Positions 1-8,251 of a stretch of DNA of 64,000 nt are shown here, in pieces; the first letter of the stretch is position 1; every line of letters begins with the position of its first letter. Origin of the DNA: a bacterium. Lineage in GTDB: Bacteria > Myxococcota_A > UBA9160 > SZUA-336. The stretch is taken from assembly GCA_024226335.1 (NCBI GenBank), contig JAAELY010000488.1:1-64000 (forward strand), written 5' to 3'. A model generated the notes under the pieces. It saw only the letters and a list, made by a program, of their open reading frames with translations, ran no database searches and had not been told where the DNA came from. A program made the position numbers and the translations under genes.

Positions 1-2
1 CC

Positions 3-314
3 GGGGCCCCGTTCGTCGCGTGGGCCACCTTCCCCACCGCCGGGCTTCAGGTCACCTGCGGCCAGCTCGCACAGTATCCGTCCTCAGAACGCGTGCTGCG
101 GGGATTCTGCGCTTCGTGCGGTACCGGGATTTCGTACCGCAATCTAGATCGCAGCGAAGAGATCGACGTAGCCGTTGCCGTTCTCGACAACCCGGGCTTG
201 CTTGAACCGGAATACCACATCTGGGTCTCCCACAAGCTGTCGTGGGTGGACCTCGGCGACCGGATGCCGCAGTTCGCGGAATGGCGGACGAGCAGAGTCG
301 AACATCCGGCCTGA
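3..314 (+). CDS. Partial GFA/CENP-V-type zinc enzyme (C-terminal part)
   Basis: The reading frame is open from the window edge, so the start lies upstream. The translated piece (about 103 residues) has the C-terminal signature of the GFA (glutathione-dependent formaldehyde-activating)/CENP-V beta-fold: a 'FVAWATF' strand, then 'TCGQL' and the last zinc site 'FCASCGTGISY'. Family members are zinc proteins; a few act on S-hydroxymethylglutathione, but most have no known substrate. The specific reaction cannot be read from a fragment. The stop is TGA at 312-314. The downstream methyltransferase most likely starts after this stop. Confidence 0.75.
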   Translation, partial: GAPFVAWATFPTAGLQVTCGQLAQYPSSERVLRGFCASCGTGISYRNLDRSEEIDVAVAVLDNPGLLEPEYHIWVSHKLSWVDLGDRMPQFAEWRTSRVEHPA

Positions 315-340
315 CGAGCCCCGTTGAAATCCGCGGTTCA

Positions 341-1015
341 ATGGACCGCTATACTGATTGGCAACGACCTTCAAATCGCCGGGTAGCCGCCTCGATGCCG
401 CACGACAAAGACCTCCCTGAAGATTTTCTCGCGGGCAAGGCGCTGATAACGGAGCGCTACCTCCACAACGACGATCCCTATCTTCAATTCGGGTTCGGCG
501 GCGGGGCCGAGCGCTGGCGCAATGAGCGCCGGCCCATTCTCGAGGCCGTTGATCGCGATGGCACGATTCTCGATCTTGGCTGCGCGAACGGCTTCTTGCT
601 CGAGTGCCTCGTCTCGTGGGCCAACGAAGATGGCTTCCAACTCATCCCCTATGGCGTCGACCAGAGTGCCGCGTTGATTGAGCTTGCGCGCAAGCGCTTG
701 CCTCGCTTCCAGAAGCATCTGTTCAACGCCAATGTGTGGTCCTGGATTCCTCCGAGACGCTTTGATTTTGTCTACACTCTGGCAGACGTCGTTCCGGAGG
801 AGTTCCTCGGACCCTATCTCCGGCGACTCCGAACAGATTTCCTGGAGCCGTCGGGCAGGCTCATCATCGGATCGTACGGCAGCGACTCGCGCGGCGTGCC
901 TCCACTCCCGCTGGAGACCCTGCTCCCACAGTACGGTCTTTCCCCGATCGGCTCACTTCGGGCCGGCCCAGGTAAAATCATCCACTTCGCCTGGGTTCAA
1001 GCCGCCGCTTCCTGA
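341..1015 (+). CDS. Class I SAM-dependent methyltransferase
   Basis: This is a 224-residue protein with a Rossmann-type SAM-binding core: motif I 'ILDLGCANGFLLE', motif II 'GVDQSAALIELARKR', and a later 'FDFVYTLADVVPEEF' and 'GRLIIGSYG' pair matching the post-I and motif IV strands. The methyl acceptor is unknown. The frame is open upstream to 242, but a start there would overlap the preceding gene. ATG 341 is chosen because it lies after that gene's stop; ATG 395 is a plausible alternative, and neither has a strong Shine-Dalgarno sequence. Confidence 0.75.
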   Translation: MDRYTDWQRPSNRRVAASMPHDKDLPEDFLAGKALITERYLHNDDPYLQFGFGGGAERWRNERRPILEAVDRDGTILDLGCANGFLLECLVSWANEDGFQLIPYGVDQSAALIELARKRLPRFQKHLFNANVWSWIPPRRFDFVYTLADVVPEEFLGPYLRRLRTDFLEPSGRLIIGSYGSDSRGVPPLPLETLLPQYGLSPIGSLRAGPGKIIHFAWVQAAAS

Positions 1016-1047
1016 CGAGGCGCTGAGCGAAAAAGAAGGAATTGAAC

Positions 1048-1500
1048 ATGAAACTCAGGCCAACCGCGTTTGTCATTCTGATCGCCGCGACACTTCTCGT
1101 GTCCTGTAGCGATCATGCTCCCGACTCGAACCACGATGAAGGCGATGCCCATTCAGCTCATTCGACCCCGCCTGAAGTTGGAGTCCGCCTGAACGACGGG
1201 CACAAGTGGAAGATGGACGCTCATACGAGGTCCAGCTTTGCCCAGATGGCGAATTCCTTCCTGACAGCCGATCACTCCGCCCTGAAGGAAGAGGGCCTGA
1301 AGAAGATGGGTTCCGATCTACAGGGCGAGATCAAGAATTTGATTCAAGGCTGCACCATGACCGGTGAGGCACATGATCAATTGCACACCTACCTCGGAGG
1401 TTATGTCGCCGCCGTTGCATCACTCTCGAAGTCGGGTCGAATCGAGGATGCCAGGAAGATCAAGCACTACCTGGAGGAATACGGCGAGTTTTTCGAATAG
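1048..1500 (+). CDS. Putative His-containing lipoprotein of unknown function
   Basis: This 150-residue protein has a type II signal peptide with lipobox LVSC (Cys20), so it should be lipid-anchored. A short His/Asp-rich stretch follows ('DHAPDSNHDEGDAHSAHS'). The folded part holds one Cys in 'CTMTGEAHDQLHTYL', a His-rich helical motif that could bind a metal or haem. The ATG at 1048 is preferred over the in-frame TTG at 1042 because AGAAGGA (1034-1040) sits 7 bases upstream. No function is assigned; a periplasmic metal-related role is only a guess from the His/Cys content. Confidence 0.7.
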   Translation: MKLRPTAFVILIAATLLVSCSDHAPDSNHDEGDAHSAHSTPPEVGVRLNDGHKWKMDAHTRSSFAQMANSFLTADHSALKEEGLKKMGSDLQGEIKNLIQGCTMTGEAHDQLHTYLGGYVAAVASLSKSGRIEDARKIKHYLEEYGEFFE

Positions 1501-1561
1501 GGAAAGATCCGGAGGTGGCTCCACCGGCCGCCTCTGAAAGCTCGCCTCTCAGCAGGATCGT

Positions 1562-2704
1562 TCAGGGGCGTTCATTGCTGAGCACGATGGTCCCACTGGC
1601 AGCGAACATTCCGCCCACTCCGTGGGAGATGGAAATGCGCGCGTCGGGAACCTGCGCGGCTGCGGTTCCGCGCAACTGACGCACGCTTTCCTGGAGCGCG
1701 TACATCCCGTACATGCCGCTGTGCATATAGCTCAGACCGCCGCCATTGGTGTTGAGCGGCAGTTTTCCACCGGGGCGAGTGTTCCCGTCCCAGATGAACC
1801 GGCCCGCTTCGCCGCGGGCGACGAAGCCCAGGTCTTCCAGTCCGTAGATCGGCAGATGGGCGAAGGCGTCGTAGATCATCAGGTGGTCCACGTCGGCGTG
1901 CGCGATGCCCGCTTCGTCGAAAGCCTTGCGCCCCGACACGCGGAACGCCTTCGAACTGGTGAAGTCCTCCATCTGACTGACCAGTGGGGTTTCGACGCTC
2001 TCGCCCGTTCCAACCAAGTAGACCGGTCGGGTCGGAAACTCGTTGACGCGCTCGGATGCGCTCAGAATCAACGCTCCCCCGCCGTCGGTGACCAGACAGC
2101 ACTCGAGCTTGTGGAAGGGGTAGGCGATCATGCGCGACGACAGAACGTCGTCGACCGTGATCGGATCGCGAAACGATGCGCGCGGATTGTGGCCGGCCCA
2201 TTCCCGCTGCACCACGGCCACCATCGCCAGCTCTTCGTGGGAAAGACCGAAGTCCTTCATGTATCGCAACACCGGCAGCGTAAACATCGTCGGTGGGCCG
2301 GTCGGGCCGTAGGGCATTTCGAATTGACCCGGCCAGGTCGATGGCGCGCGAGCGGGTCGATTGCGACCGATCCCGGAACGACCGCTCTCACCGTGGGTCA
2401 CCAGCACCGTCTTGCACAGGCCTTCGCGGATGGCCGCGGCCGCGTGACGCACGTGAAGCATGAACGAACACCCGCCCACGGAGGTACCGTCGACCCAGGT
2501 CGGCGTGATTCCCAGATAGTGAGCCACGGCCGCAGTCGACTCTCCAGCCGTGGCCACGCCGTCGATATCCGCAGCCCGGATCCCGCAATCGGCCATCGCG
2601 TTCAACGCCGCGTCGGCGTGCAGTCCCAGTTGCGAGAGTTCGGGAATCTTGCCCAGTTCGGTGGTCTCGGCCGCTCCGACAATGGCTACATCGTACGGTT
2701 TCAC
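1562..2704 (-). CDS. Thiolase-like protein (SCP-x/Ltp2 type)
   Basis: The 380-residue protein has the thiolase fold of the lipid-transfer/SCP-x subfamily. The usual nucleophile segment is 'DGTSVGGCSFMLHV', the second region is 'NTNGGGLSYMHSGMYG', and the C-terminal CxGGGxG motif of true thiolases is replaced by 'SHGVGGMFAASG'. It overlaps the upstream DUF35 gene by ATGA, so the two are probably made together. Such pairs include the Ltp2-ChsH2 retro-aldolase complex of steroid side-chain breakdown and other acyl-CoA condensing or cleaving enzymes. Acyl-CoA chemistry is likely; thiolysis, aldol cleavage or another reaction cannot be decided from sequence. Confidence 0.85.
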   Translation of the reverse strand: MKPYDVAIVGAAETTELGKIPELSQLGLHADAALNAMADCGIRAADIDGVATAGESTAAVAHYLGITPTWVDGTSVGGCSFMLHVRHAAAAIREGLCKTVLVTHGESGRSGIGRNRPARAPSTWPGQFEMPYGPTGPPTMFTLPVLRYMKDFGLSHEELAMVAVVQREWAGHNPRASFRDPITVDDVLSSRMIAYPFHKLECCLVTDGGGALILSASERVNEFPTRPVYLVGTGESVETPLVSQMEDFTSSKAFRVSGRKAFDEAGIAHADVDHLMIYDAFAHLPIYGLEDLGFVARGEAGRFIWDGNTRPGGKLPLNTNGGGLSYMHSGMYGMYALQESVRQLRGTAAAQVPDARISISHGVGGMFAASGTIVLSNERP

Positions 2705-3108
2705 GCGGAGTCTCCGATCGGTCGGAAGAGCGGCAGACTGATCTCCTGATCGAGCGCTTGAAAGGTCACTTCGAGCGACATATCGAGTGGCAGGGCTTCG
2801 GGCGTCTGCTCGACCTCGACCAGGTTCGTCATCATGCGCGGGCCTTCTTCGAGTTGTACGACGGCGATGGCGTAAGGCGCGTCGAAACCCGGAGCCGGAC
2901 GGTGATTGATCACGTAGCTGTACAGAGTGGCCCGACCGCTCGCCGCGAACACCTCGACACTCCGCGAGGTACAGGCCGGGCAGAACGGGCGCGGTGGAAA
3001 GTACACCTGCGCGCAGTCGCGGCAGCGCTGCAGGCGCAGTTCACCGGCGCGGGTTCCGTCCCAGAAGTGCTGGGTTTCAGGAGTAGGCTGCGGAATGAAG
3101 CGGCTCAC
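2701..3108 (-). CDS. DUF35 OB-fold/zinc-ribbon acyl-CoA-associated protein
   Basis: The 135-residue protein has an N-terminal rubredoxin-like zinc ribbon (CRDC ... CPAC, four Cys) followed by an OB-fold with 'ATLYSYVINHRP'. This is the DUF35 (ChsH2/Ltp-partner) architecture. The frame is open upstream to 3297, but the family begins near 'RFIPQPTPET'. The GTG at 3108 with GGAGA just upstream gives the usual length. It is translationally coupled (ATGA) to the thiolase-like gene, and the two products are expected to form one complex acting on CoA thioesters. Confidence 0.85.
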   Translation of the reverse strand: MSRFIPQPTPETQHFWDGTRAGELRLQRCRDCAQVYFPPRPFCPACTSRSVEVFAASGRATLYSYVINHRPAPGFDAPYAIAVVQLEEGPRMMTNLVEVEQTPEALPLDMSLEVTFQALDQEISLPLFRPIGDSA

Positions 3109-3321
3109 GAATTCTCCGGGGCTATGGGCCCGGGGATCTTGCCGCCCGGCGATGCACGGGGTCAAGCCGGGAACCGGGCCAGACACCGACCCATGTCTTT
3201 TCCGCAGGGTCTGCGGCATTCCAGTGTGAATACTCCCTGACACCCGCCAGATCCTCGCGATCAGTGCTTGACAGGGGGTTGCTTCATCCGCTGTCATAGC
3301 TATTCGGAAGGAGTCAATGGA
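3109..3321. promoter_or_regulatory. Divergent intergenic region (DUF35 gene / sigma-54 activator)
   Basis: This 213-base gap separates two divergent genes and must hold both promoters. On the plus strand a TTGACA hexamer lies at 3268-3273, with only weak -10 candidates near 3292-3299. A strong Shine-Dalgarno GGAAGGAG (3305-3312) precedes the ATG at 3322. I see no convincing hairpin or palindrome. Confidence 0.4.
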
Positions 3322-4647
3322 ATGCAGCAGTCGGGCATCATTCTGATCGACGTGGAGCGAATATACGCAGACCTGTTCTCCGACTGGTGCGTGGCTCGCG
3401 GCCTTCCGATGGTGCGATTCGACGCCGAGACCTTTTCACCTTCCGGCAGCTTTGGCTTGTGCGTCCTGTCGATTTCGGCCGAAGACCCCAACGCGTTCGA
3501 GCGCGTGCGCGCGGCCTTCAAGACGGCCCGCTCCAGCCCGGTCGTGGTTCTGATGCGAAATCCCAAGGTGGAACTCGTGGTTCGCCTGATCCACCTGGGC
3601 ATAGCAGACGTTCTGGAACTACCGGCCCCTCCCAATCAGATCGTCGCCAATGCCATGTCGCGCTTCGCCGATTCCGGCGAAGCCAAAGGTGGAAATGAGT
3701 TCATCGGTCAGGCGCCCGCGATTCGCGAACTCAAGGCCAAGCTCAAAGACGCGGCTCGGGTGCGCTCGACCGTGCTGATCGAGGGTGAGACCGGCACCGG
3801 CAAGGGCGTGCTCGCGCGCCGGATTCACGAGATGTCCGATTTCGAGGATCGGGGTTTTGTTCACGTCGACTGCGCTGCTCTGTCTCCGAGCCTGATCGAG
3901 AGCGAGCTTTTCGGGCACGAAAAAGGCGCGTTCACCGGGGCCGCCGGAGTGCGACGCGGGCGCTTCGAAACCGCCGGGAGAGGAACGATCTTCCTCGACG
4001 AAATCGGAGATCTCGACGCGGGATTGCAGACGAAACTCCTGCGCGTGCTCGGCGACCGCTGGTTCGAACGCGTCGGCGGCTCGCAGGGAATGCCGATGCA
4101 GGCCCGCGTGATCGCTGCCACCAGTCGCAAGTTGCTCGAAGCGGTTCAGGAGAATCACTTTCGCAAGGACCTGTACTTCCGGCTCAACGTGCTGCACTTC
4201 CAGATTCCACCGCTGCGCGAAAGACTCGACGACATCCCGCTGCTCGTACAGGCCGGCTTGAATCGCATCTGCACAACCCTGGCGATTCCACTGCCCACGG
4301 TATCGAAAGAGTTCTACGAACACCTGACCGACCATCGCTGGCCGGGCAATGTGCGCGAACTGATGAACCTTCTGGAACGCGTCCTGGTGCGACGCCGCGT
4401 CAGCGAACTGCTACCAGAAGATCTCGAGAGCGTGTTGCCCTCTTCGACGGAAGAAGTCCCGCCGCCAGCGGTTTTCGACAGCTCGAATTCCAGCGAGCCA
4501 CTTGACGAAGCGGCGCAGATTGCAGCGGCCATTCACGACACCGGTGGGAATCTGGCACGGGCCGCTCGCCGTCTGGACGTGCCGCGCGGAACGCTGCGCT
4601 ACCGCATCAAGAAGTTTGGCCTCGAACACCTCGTGCCCAAGGACTGA
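3322..4647 (+). CDS. Sigma-54-dependent transcriptional activator with degenerate receiver
   Basis: This is a 441-residue NtrC-family protein. Residues 1-115 look like a receiver domain, but the central strand reads 'LCVLSISAED', without the usual phospho-accepting Asp. The AAA+ domain (about 127-360) has Walker A GETGTGKG (155-162), the sigma-54 contact loop GAFTGA (202-207) and Walker B 'TIFLDE' (222-227). A Fis-type helix-turn-helix ends the protein ('GNLARAARRLDVPRGTLRYR'). It should activate sigma-54 promoters, controlled by something other than classic Asp phosphorylation. The start at 3322 is set by GGAAGGAG 9 bases upstream. Target genes are unknown. Confidence 0.92.
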   Translation: MQQSGIILIDVERIYADLFSDWCVARGLPMVRFDAETFSPSGSFGLCVLSISAEDPNAFERVRAAFKTARSSPVVVLMRNPKVELVVRLIHLGIADVLELPAPPNQIVANAMSRFADSGEAKGGNEFIGQAPAIRELKAKLKDAARVRSTVLIEGETGTGKGVLARRIHEMSDFEDRGFVHVDCAALSPSLIESELFGHEKGAFTGAAGVRRGRFETAGRGTIFLDEIGDLDAGLQTKLLRVLGDRWFERVGGSQGMPMQARVIAATSRKLLEAVQENHFRKDLYFRLNVLHFQIPPLRERLDDIPLLVQAGLNRICTTLAIPLPTVSKEFYEHLTDHRWPGNVRELMNLLERVLVRRRVSELLPEDLESVLPSSTEEVPPPAVFDSSNSSEPLDEAAQIAAAIHDTGGNLARAARRLDVPRGTLRYRIKKFGLEHLVPKD

Positions 4648-4653
4648 TTCACT

Positions 4654-5790
4654 TCAGCCCTTCAAGAGTTCCCGCGCGATGATCATGCGCTGAATCTCCG
4701 AGGTTCCCGCACCGATCTCCATCAGCTTCGCGTCGCGCGCGATTCGCTCGACCGGATAGTCCCTGGTGTATCCGTAACCGCCCAGGACCTGCACCGCGGT
4801 CATGCCCGCGCGGGTGGCCGCCTCCGACGCCAGAAGCTTGGCCGCCGAAGCCAGCTTGCTGCACTTGGTGTCGCTGATACAACGCTGTGCTGCCTCGTAC
4901 ACCATCAGGCGGGCGGCCTCCACATCGACATACATATCGGCGAGCATCTTCTGCACCATCTGAAAGTCGCCGATCGGGCGGCCGAACTGCTCGCGCTCAC
5001 GCGCATAGGCCACGGCCTGATCGAGCGCTGCCTGGCCCAGACCCACGGAGATCCCCGCCAACGTCGCCCGTTCGACGTCGAGTCCGCGCATCATCATCGC
5101 CACGCCCTGGTTCTCGTCGCCGATCCGATTTGCCGCGGGAATCTTCATGCCCTCGAAACGAAGCTCGGCCGTAGGACTGCCGCGCATGCCCATCTTGCTG
5201 AGCGTTCGGCTCGTGGAAAACCCCTGGGCATCTCCACTCACCAGGAACACGCTCACCCCGTGTGCACCCGATTCGGGGTTCGTCTTCGCGTAGACGACAA
5301 GCGTGTCGGCCAGGTTTCCGTTGGTGATGAAGGTCTTGGAGCCGTCCAGCGTGTAGACGTCGTCGTTGCGTTCGGCCCTGGTCAGCATGCCCAGCGCGTC
5401 AGACCCCGAGCCCGGCTCGGTCAGGGCCCAGGCACCGATGTGTTCGCCCGAGCACAGCCCGGGTAGCACGGCCAGTTTCTGCTCGTGGCTGCAATCGCGA
5501 TTGATGGCGCCCATACAGAGCACCGCGTGGGCGCCGTACGAGAGCGACGCCGAACCCGAGAAGCGCCCCAGTTCTTCCATGATGAGCGTGGCGCCCACGT
5601 AGTCGCCGCCGCTGCCGCCGTACTCTTCGGGAATCAGTACGCCAAGTGCGCCGATCTCGCCCAGCTTGTGGAAGAAATCGCGCGGAAACCAGTCTTCTTC
5701 ATCGATCTTCGCGGCCAGCGGCGCGAGCTCATCCTGAGCCAGGCGGCGCGTGGTCTCGCGAATCAACTCCTGCTCTTCGCTGAACTGCAT
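4654..5790 (-). CDS. Acyl-CoA dehydrogenase, isovaleryl-CoA dehydrogenase-like
   Basis: This 378-residue flavoprotein has the full acyl-CoA dehydrogenase layout: N-terminal helices, beta domain with '[12 protein letters not shown]' (FAD and substrate loop), and C-terminal helices with '[18 protein letters not shown]'. The '[12 protein letters not shown]' segment lacks the Glu used by medium-chain enzymes, while '[10 protein letters not shown]' has a Glu where isovaleryl-CoA dehydrogenase keeps its base. That favours a branched, short-chain substrate, possibly leucine breakdown; the substrate is inferred. ATG 5790 is chosen because the family starts at '[11 protein letters not shown]' with AGGA just upstream. 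It converges on the sigma-54 activator with a 6-base gap. Confidence 0.88.
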   Translation of the reverse strand: MQFSEEQELIRETTRRLAQDELAPLAAKIDEEDWFPRDFFHKLGEIGALGVLIPEEYGGSGGDYVGATLIMEELGRFSGSASLSYGAHAVLCMGAINRDCSHEQKLAVLPGLCSGEHIGAWALTEPGSGSDALGMLTRAERNDDVYTLDGSKTFITNGNLADTLVVYAKTNPESGAHGVSVFLVSGDAQGFSTSRTLSKMGMRGSPTAELRFEGMKIPAANRIGDENQGVAMMMRGLDVERATLAGISVGLGQAALDQAVAYAREREQFGRPIGDFQMVQKMLADMYVDVEAARLMVYEAAQRCISDTKCSKLASAAKLLASEAATRAGMTAVQVLGGYGYTRDYPVERIARDAKLMEIGAGTSEIQRMIIARELLKG

Positions 5791-5853
5791 ATTTCCTGAG
5801 ACTAGCAAATGCGCCGACACACGCGGGTTCCCGGACGCGCGACAGGACGGGAC

Positions 5854-6522
5854 TCAGCTCGATTGAAAAATCGATTCATCGGGCAGGCGGATTGCCGTGA
5901 GCGGACCGCCGAACACGGCGCCGGTGTCGATGCCAATCGAGTACGGCGGGTTCCAGCGCACCTGCATATCGGGCAGCGGCGTGTGTCCGTAGATGATCGT
6001 GATGCCCAGGCTGTGGGGCAGATCGGCGGTTGCGCGCATCCAGAGCAGGTCGCGCGGAGTTTCCCGAGAAAGAGCGTACTTCGGATCCGACAGGCTGAGC
6101 GCGTCTCGCGACAGACCGGCATGCAGGAACGCGTACTCCCCTTCCAGGTGGTACAGCTCGAGTTCGCGAAAAAAGCGCTCGTGATCCGGGGGCAGGCGGA
6201 AATCCGGGCCGGACTCGAAGTAGCCATAACTGGTCAGCGTCGTCTCGCCGCCGTTGTGCAGAAACGCCTCGGAACCGAAATACCCCTGCCCTTCCCAGCC
6301 CAGAAACGACAGGAACATGGCCTCGTGGTTGCCTATGAGAAAGATGCACTCGTATTGCTTCTTCAGCTCGAGCAGCAGCTCGATCGTGCCCTTGGGATCG
6401 GGTCCTCGGTCCACGTAGTCACCCATGAATACGAGTTTGTCGCCCGGCGCGAGCGGCAGGCTCTTCAGCAGTTTTGCGAGAGGCTCGCGCATGCCGTGTA
6501 TGTCGCCGATCGCGTAGATCAT
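5854..6522 (-). CDS. PPP-family metallophosphatase (serine/threonine phosphatase type)
   Basis: The 222-residue protein has all PPP-family metal motifs: GDIHG (near the N-terminus), GDYVDRG, GNHE and a later HAG, with 'YGHTPLP' for the last metal-binding His. Two metal ions would support phosphomonoester hydrolysis; homologues act on phosphoproteins (PrpA/PrpB) or on diadenosine tetraphosphate (ApaH). Length and motif spacing fit the bacterial protein-phosphatase-like group better than ApaH. Its ATG overlaps the rlmN stop (ATGA, 6519-6522), and it is the last gene of the long minus-strand run starting near 13844. Confidence 0.88.
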   Translation of the reverse strand: MIYAIGDIHGMREPLAKLLKSLPLAPGDKLVFMGDYVDRGPDPKGTIELLLELKKQYECIFLIGNHEAMFLSFLGWEGQGYFGSEAFLHNGGETTLTSYGYFESGPDFRLPPDHERFFRELELYHLEGEYAFLHAGLSRDALSLSDPKYALSRETPRDLLWMRATADLPHSLGITIIYGHTPLPDMQVRWNPPYSIGIDTGAVFGGPLTAIRLPDESIFQSS

Positions 6523-7631
6523 CCCAGTAGATCCTTATCGGAGATCGGCGCCTGATCTTTGGACACGACCTCGGAACCTTCGACCGAGTCGGCTGCCAGC
6601 GCTCCTAGTTGTCCACAGGCGGCGAAGATGTCGTCCCCGCGCGCACGCCTCAAAGTCGCGGTAACGCCCTGTGCTGCCAGGGACTCGACAAAGTCGTGAA
6701 TGCGGATCTCGGTTGGACGCCGATAGGGCGCTCCGGCGTGCTCGTTCATGGGAATGACATTGACTTTGCAACGCACTCCTCGGATCAGCTTCGCCAGGCG
6801 GATGGCATCGGCCGGGGTGTCGTTCACATCGCGCATCAGCGTGTACTCGAACGAGATGCGATCTCTGCGGGCAACCGGGAAATCCCGACAGGCCTGGAGG
6901 AGCTGCGCGATCGGAAAGCGCCGGTTGATCGGTACGAGGGTGTCGCGCACCTCGTCGGTCGTGGCGTGCAGCGACACAGCCAGACGTACGGGCACAGCCT
7001 TTCCCAGGTCCGCCATACGCGACACGACACCGGCGGTCGACACGGTGATGCGCTTGGGAGAGAAGCAGAGCCCCTGATTGTCGAGTAGAACGCGAATCGC
7101 CTGCACGACGTTTTGCAGATTGAGCAGCGGCTCACCCATTCCCATGAACACGACGTGCGACAACTCCTCGCCGCGCTCGGCCAGCACTTCCCAGCCGTGC
7201 AGGACCTGATCGACGATCTCCTCCGCTCTCAGATTGCGGCCCAGCCCGAGACGCCCGGTCGCACAGAACGAGCAGTCCAGACTGCATCCGACCTGCGACG
7301 AAACGCACAGCGTGTTGCGGCGCTGTTCGGGAATGATGACCGATTCGATGCGGGCATCGTCATCGGTGCACAAGACGAGCTTGCACGTACCGTCGGCCGC
7401 TGTGTGGACATCGGCGCGTCGCAGCGCGCTGGAACGCCAGATCTGGGCCAACTGCTTGCGCAGGGGCAGGCTCAGATTGGTCATGGCATCGAAATCGCGT
7501 ACGCGCCGCCCACACAACCAGCGTGCGACCTGCTGTCCCCGGAATCCGGGCAGACCGCGCTCCTCGAACTGCTGGCGCAACTCGTCGGACGTGTACGCGA
7601 GAAGTGACGAACGTTCGTCTGGCGAACTCAA
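6519..7631 (-). CDS. rlmN: Dual-specificity 23S rRNA/tRNA adenine-C2 methyltransferase RlmN
   Basis: This 370-residue radical-SAM enzyme methylates C2 of A2503 in 23S rRNA and A37 in tRNAs. The CX3CX2C iron-sulfur motif is C116, C120 and C123 ('GCSLDCSFCATG'). The two methyl-transfer Cys are expected at C109 ('TLCVSSQ') and in the C-terminal 'FAACGQL'. The reading frame stays open far upstream to 8348, but that part is only the shadow of trmB and sppA. The TTG at 7631 is preferred: a perfect AGGAGG lies just upstream and the TTG overlaps the trmB stop as TTGA (7628-7631). The length then fits the family. Confidence 0.93.
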   Translation of the reverse strand: MSSPDERSSLLAYTSDELRQQFEERGLPGFRGQQVARWLCGRRVRDFDAMTNLSLPLRKQLAQIWRSSALRRADVHTAADGTCKLVLCTDDDARIESVIIPEQRRNTLCVSSQVGCSLDCSFCATGRLGLGRNLRAEEIVDQVLHGWEVLAERGEELSHVVFMGMGEPLLNLQNVVQAIRVLLDNQGLCFSPKRITVSTAGVVSRMADLGKAVPVRLAVSLHATTDEVRDTLVPINRRFPIAQLLQACRDFPVARRDRISFEYTLMRDVNDTPADAIRLAKLIRGVRCKVNVIPMNEHAGAPYRRPTEIRIHDFVESLAAQGVTATLRRARGDDIFAACGQLGALAADSVEGSEVVSKDQAPISDKDLLG

Positions 7632-8251
7632 GCGCGCCTCCTGTACTCGAAGTAGACGATAACGCGGCCCTCGGCGAGCCACTCGAGTTCGTAGGCCGTC
7701 GGATTTCGCTCTGGGCGATTGGCTGACCACGGGAGCGGCTCGTGGAGATTCTCGAGACCCGACTGTTCGCGCAATACGTCGTCGATCCAGCCCGCGTAGT
7801 TCTCGTGGTCCGTGCACAGGTGCAAGATCGCCCCGGGAGCCAGCGCGTGTACCAGGCGTTCCACAAACGGTGCCTGGATCAGACGGCGTTTGTAGTGGCG
7901 TTTCTTGGGCCACGGATCGGGGCAATTGATCCAGCACTCGTGGATGCTCGCTTGCGGCAACACGCGATCCAGGACGAACTCGGCCGGCGCATTCAGCAGG
8001 CGCACGTTCGCGATACCGCGCTTTTCGGCGCGCCGGCCCGCCTTCACCACCCGCTTGCGAGAGACTTCCACACCCAGGAAGGAGCGGTCCGGGTTTTTCT
8101 CGGCCAGATCCAGGATCAACTCGGCACGACCAAACCCGATCTCCAGCACGTAGGGTGGCGGACCGAGACACTTCTCCAGACCGAGCTGAATCAGCTCTTC
8201 GGCCTCGAGCAGTGGATTCAATCCAGTGGAACCTCGGTCGGACACAGGCAC
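7628..8251 (-). CDS. trmB: tRNA (guanine-N7-)-methyltransferase TrmB
   Basis: This 207-residue SAM enzyme makes m7G46 in tRNA. It shows 'VLEIGFGRAEL' (SAM loop), 'FLGVEVSRKRV', and the diagnostic 'INCPDPWPKKRHYKRRL' substrate motif, with a C-terminal 'NPTAYELEWLAEGRVIVYFEY' region split around the usual T-x-x-E-x-x. The start used here overlaps the sppA end by 34 bases; a later start is possible but would shorten the N-terminus. It is flanked by sppA and rlmN in the same operon. Confidence 0.92.
   Translation of the reverse strand: MPVSDRGSTGLNPLLEAEELIQLGLEKCLGPPPYVLEIGFGRAELILDLAEKNPDRSFLGVEVSRKRVVKAGRRAEKRGIANVRLLNAPAEFVLDRVLPQASIHECWINCPDPWPKKRHYKRRLIQAPFVERLVHALAPGAILHLCTDHENYAGWIDDVLREQSGLENLHEPLPWSANRPERNPTAYELEWLAEGRVIVYFEYRRRA

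Noticed and set aside
1622-2749. 375-codon open frame opposite the thiolase-like gene
   Set aside because: Antisense shadow with no motif; the minus-strand thiolase-like and DUF35 genes explain the region.
3268-3283. Sigma-54 -24/-12 promoter (TTGACAGGGGGTTGCT) before the activator gene
   Set aside because: The -12 half and spacing match, but the invariant -24 GG is TG here, and four of the six -24 bases differ. It looks more like a sigma-70 -35.
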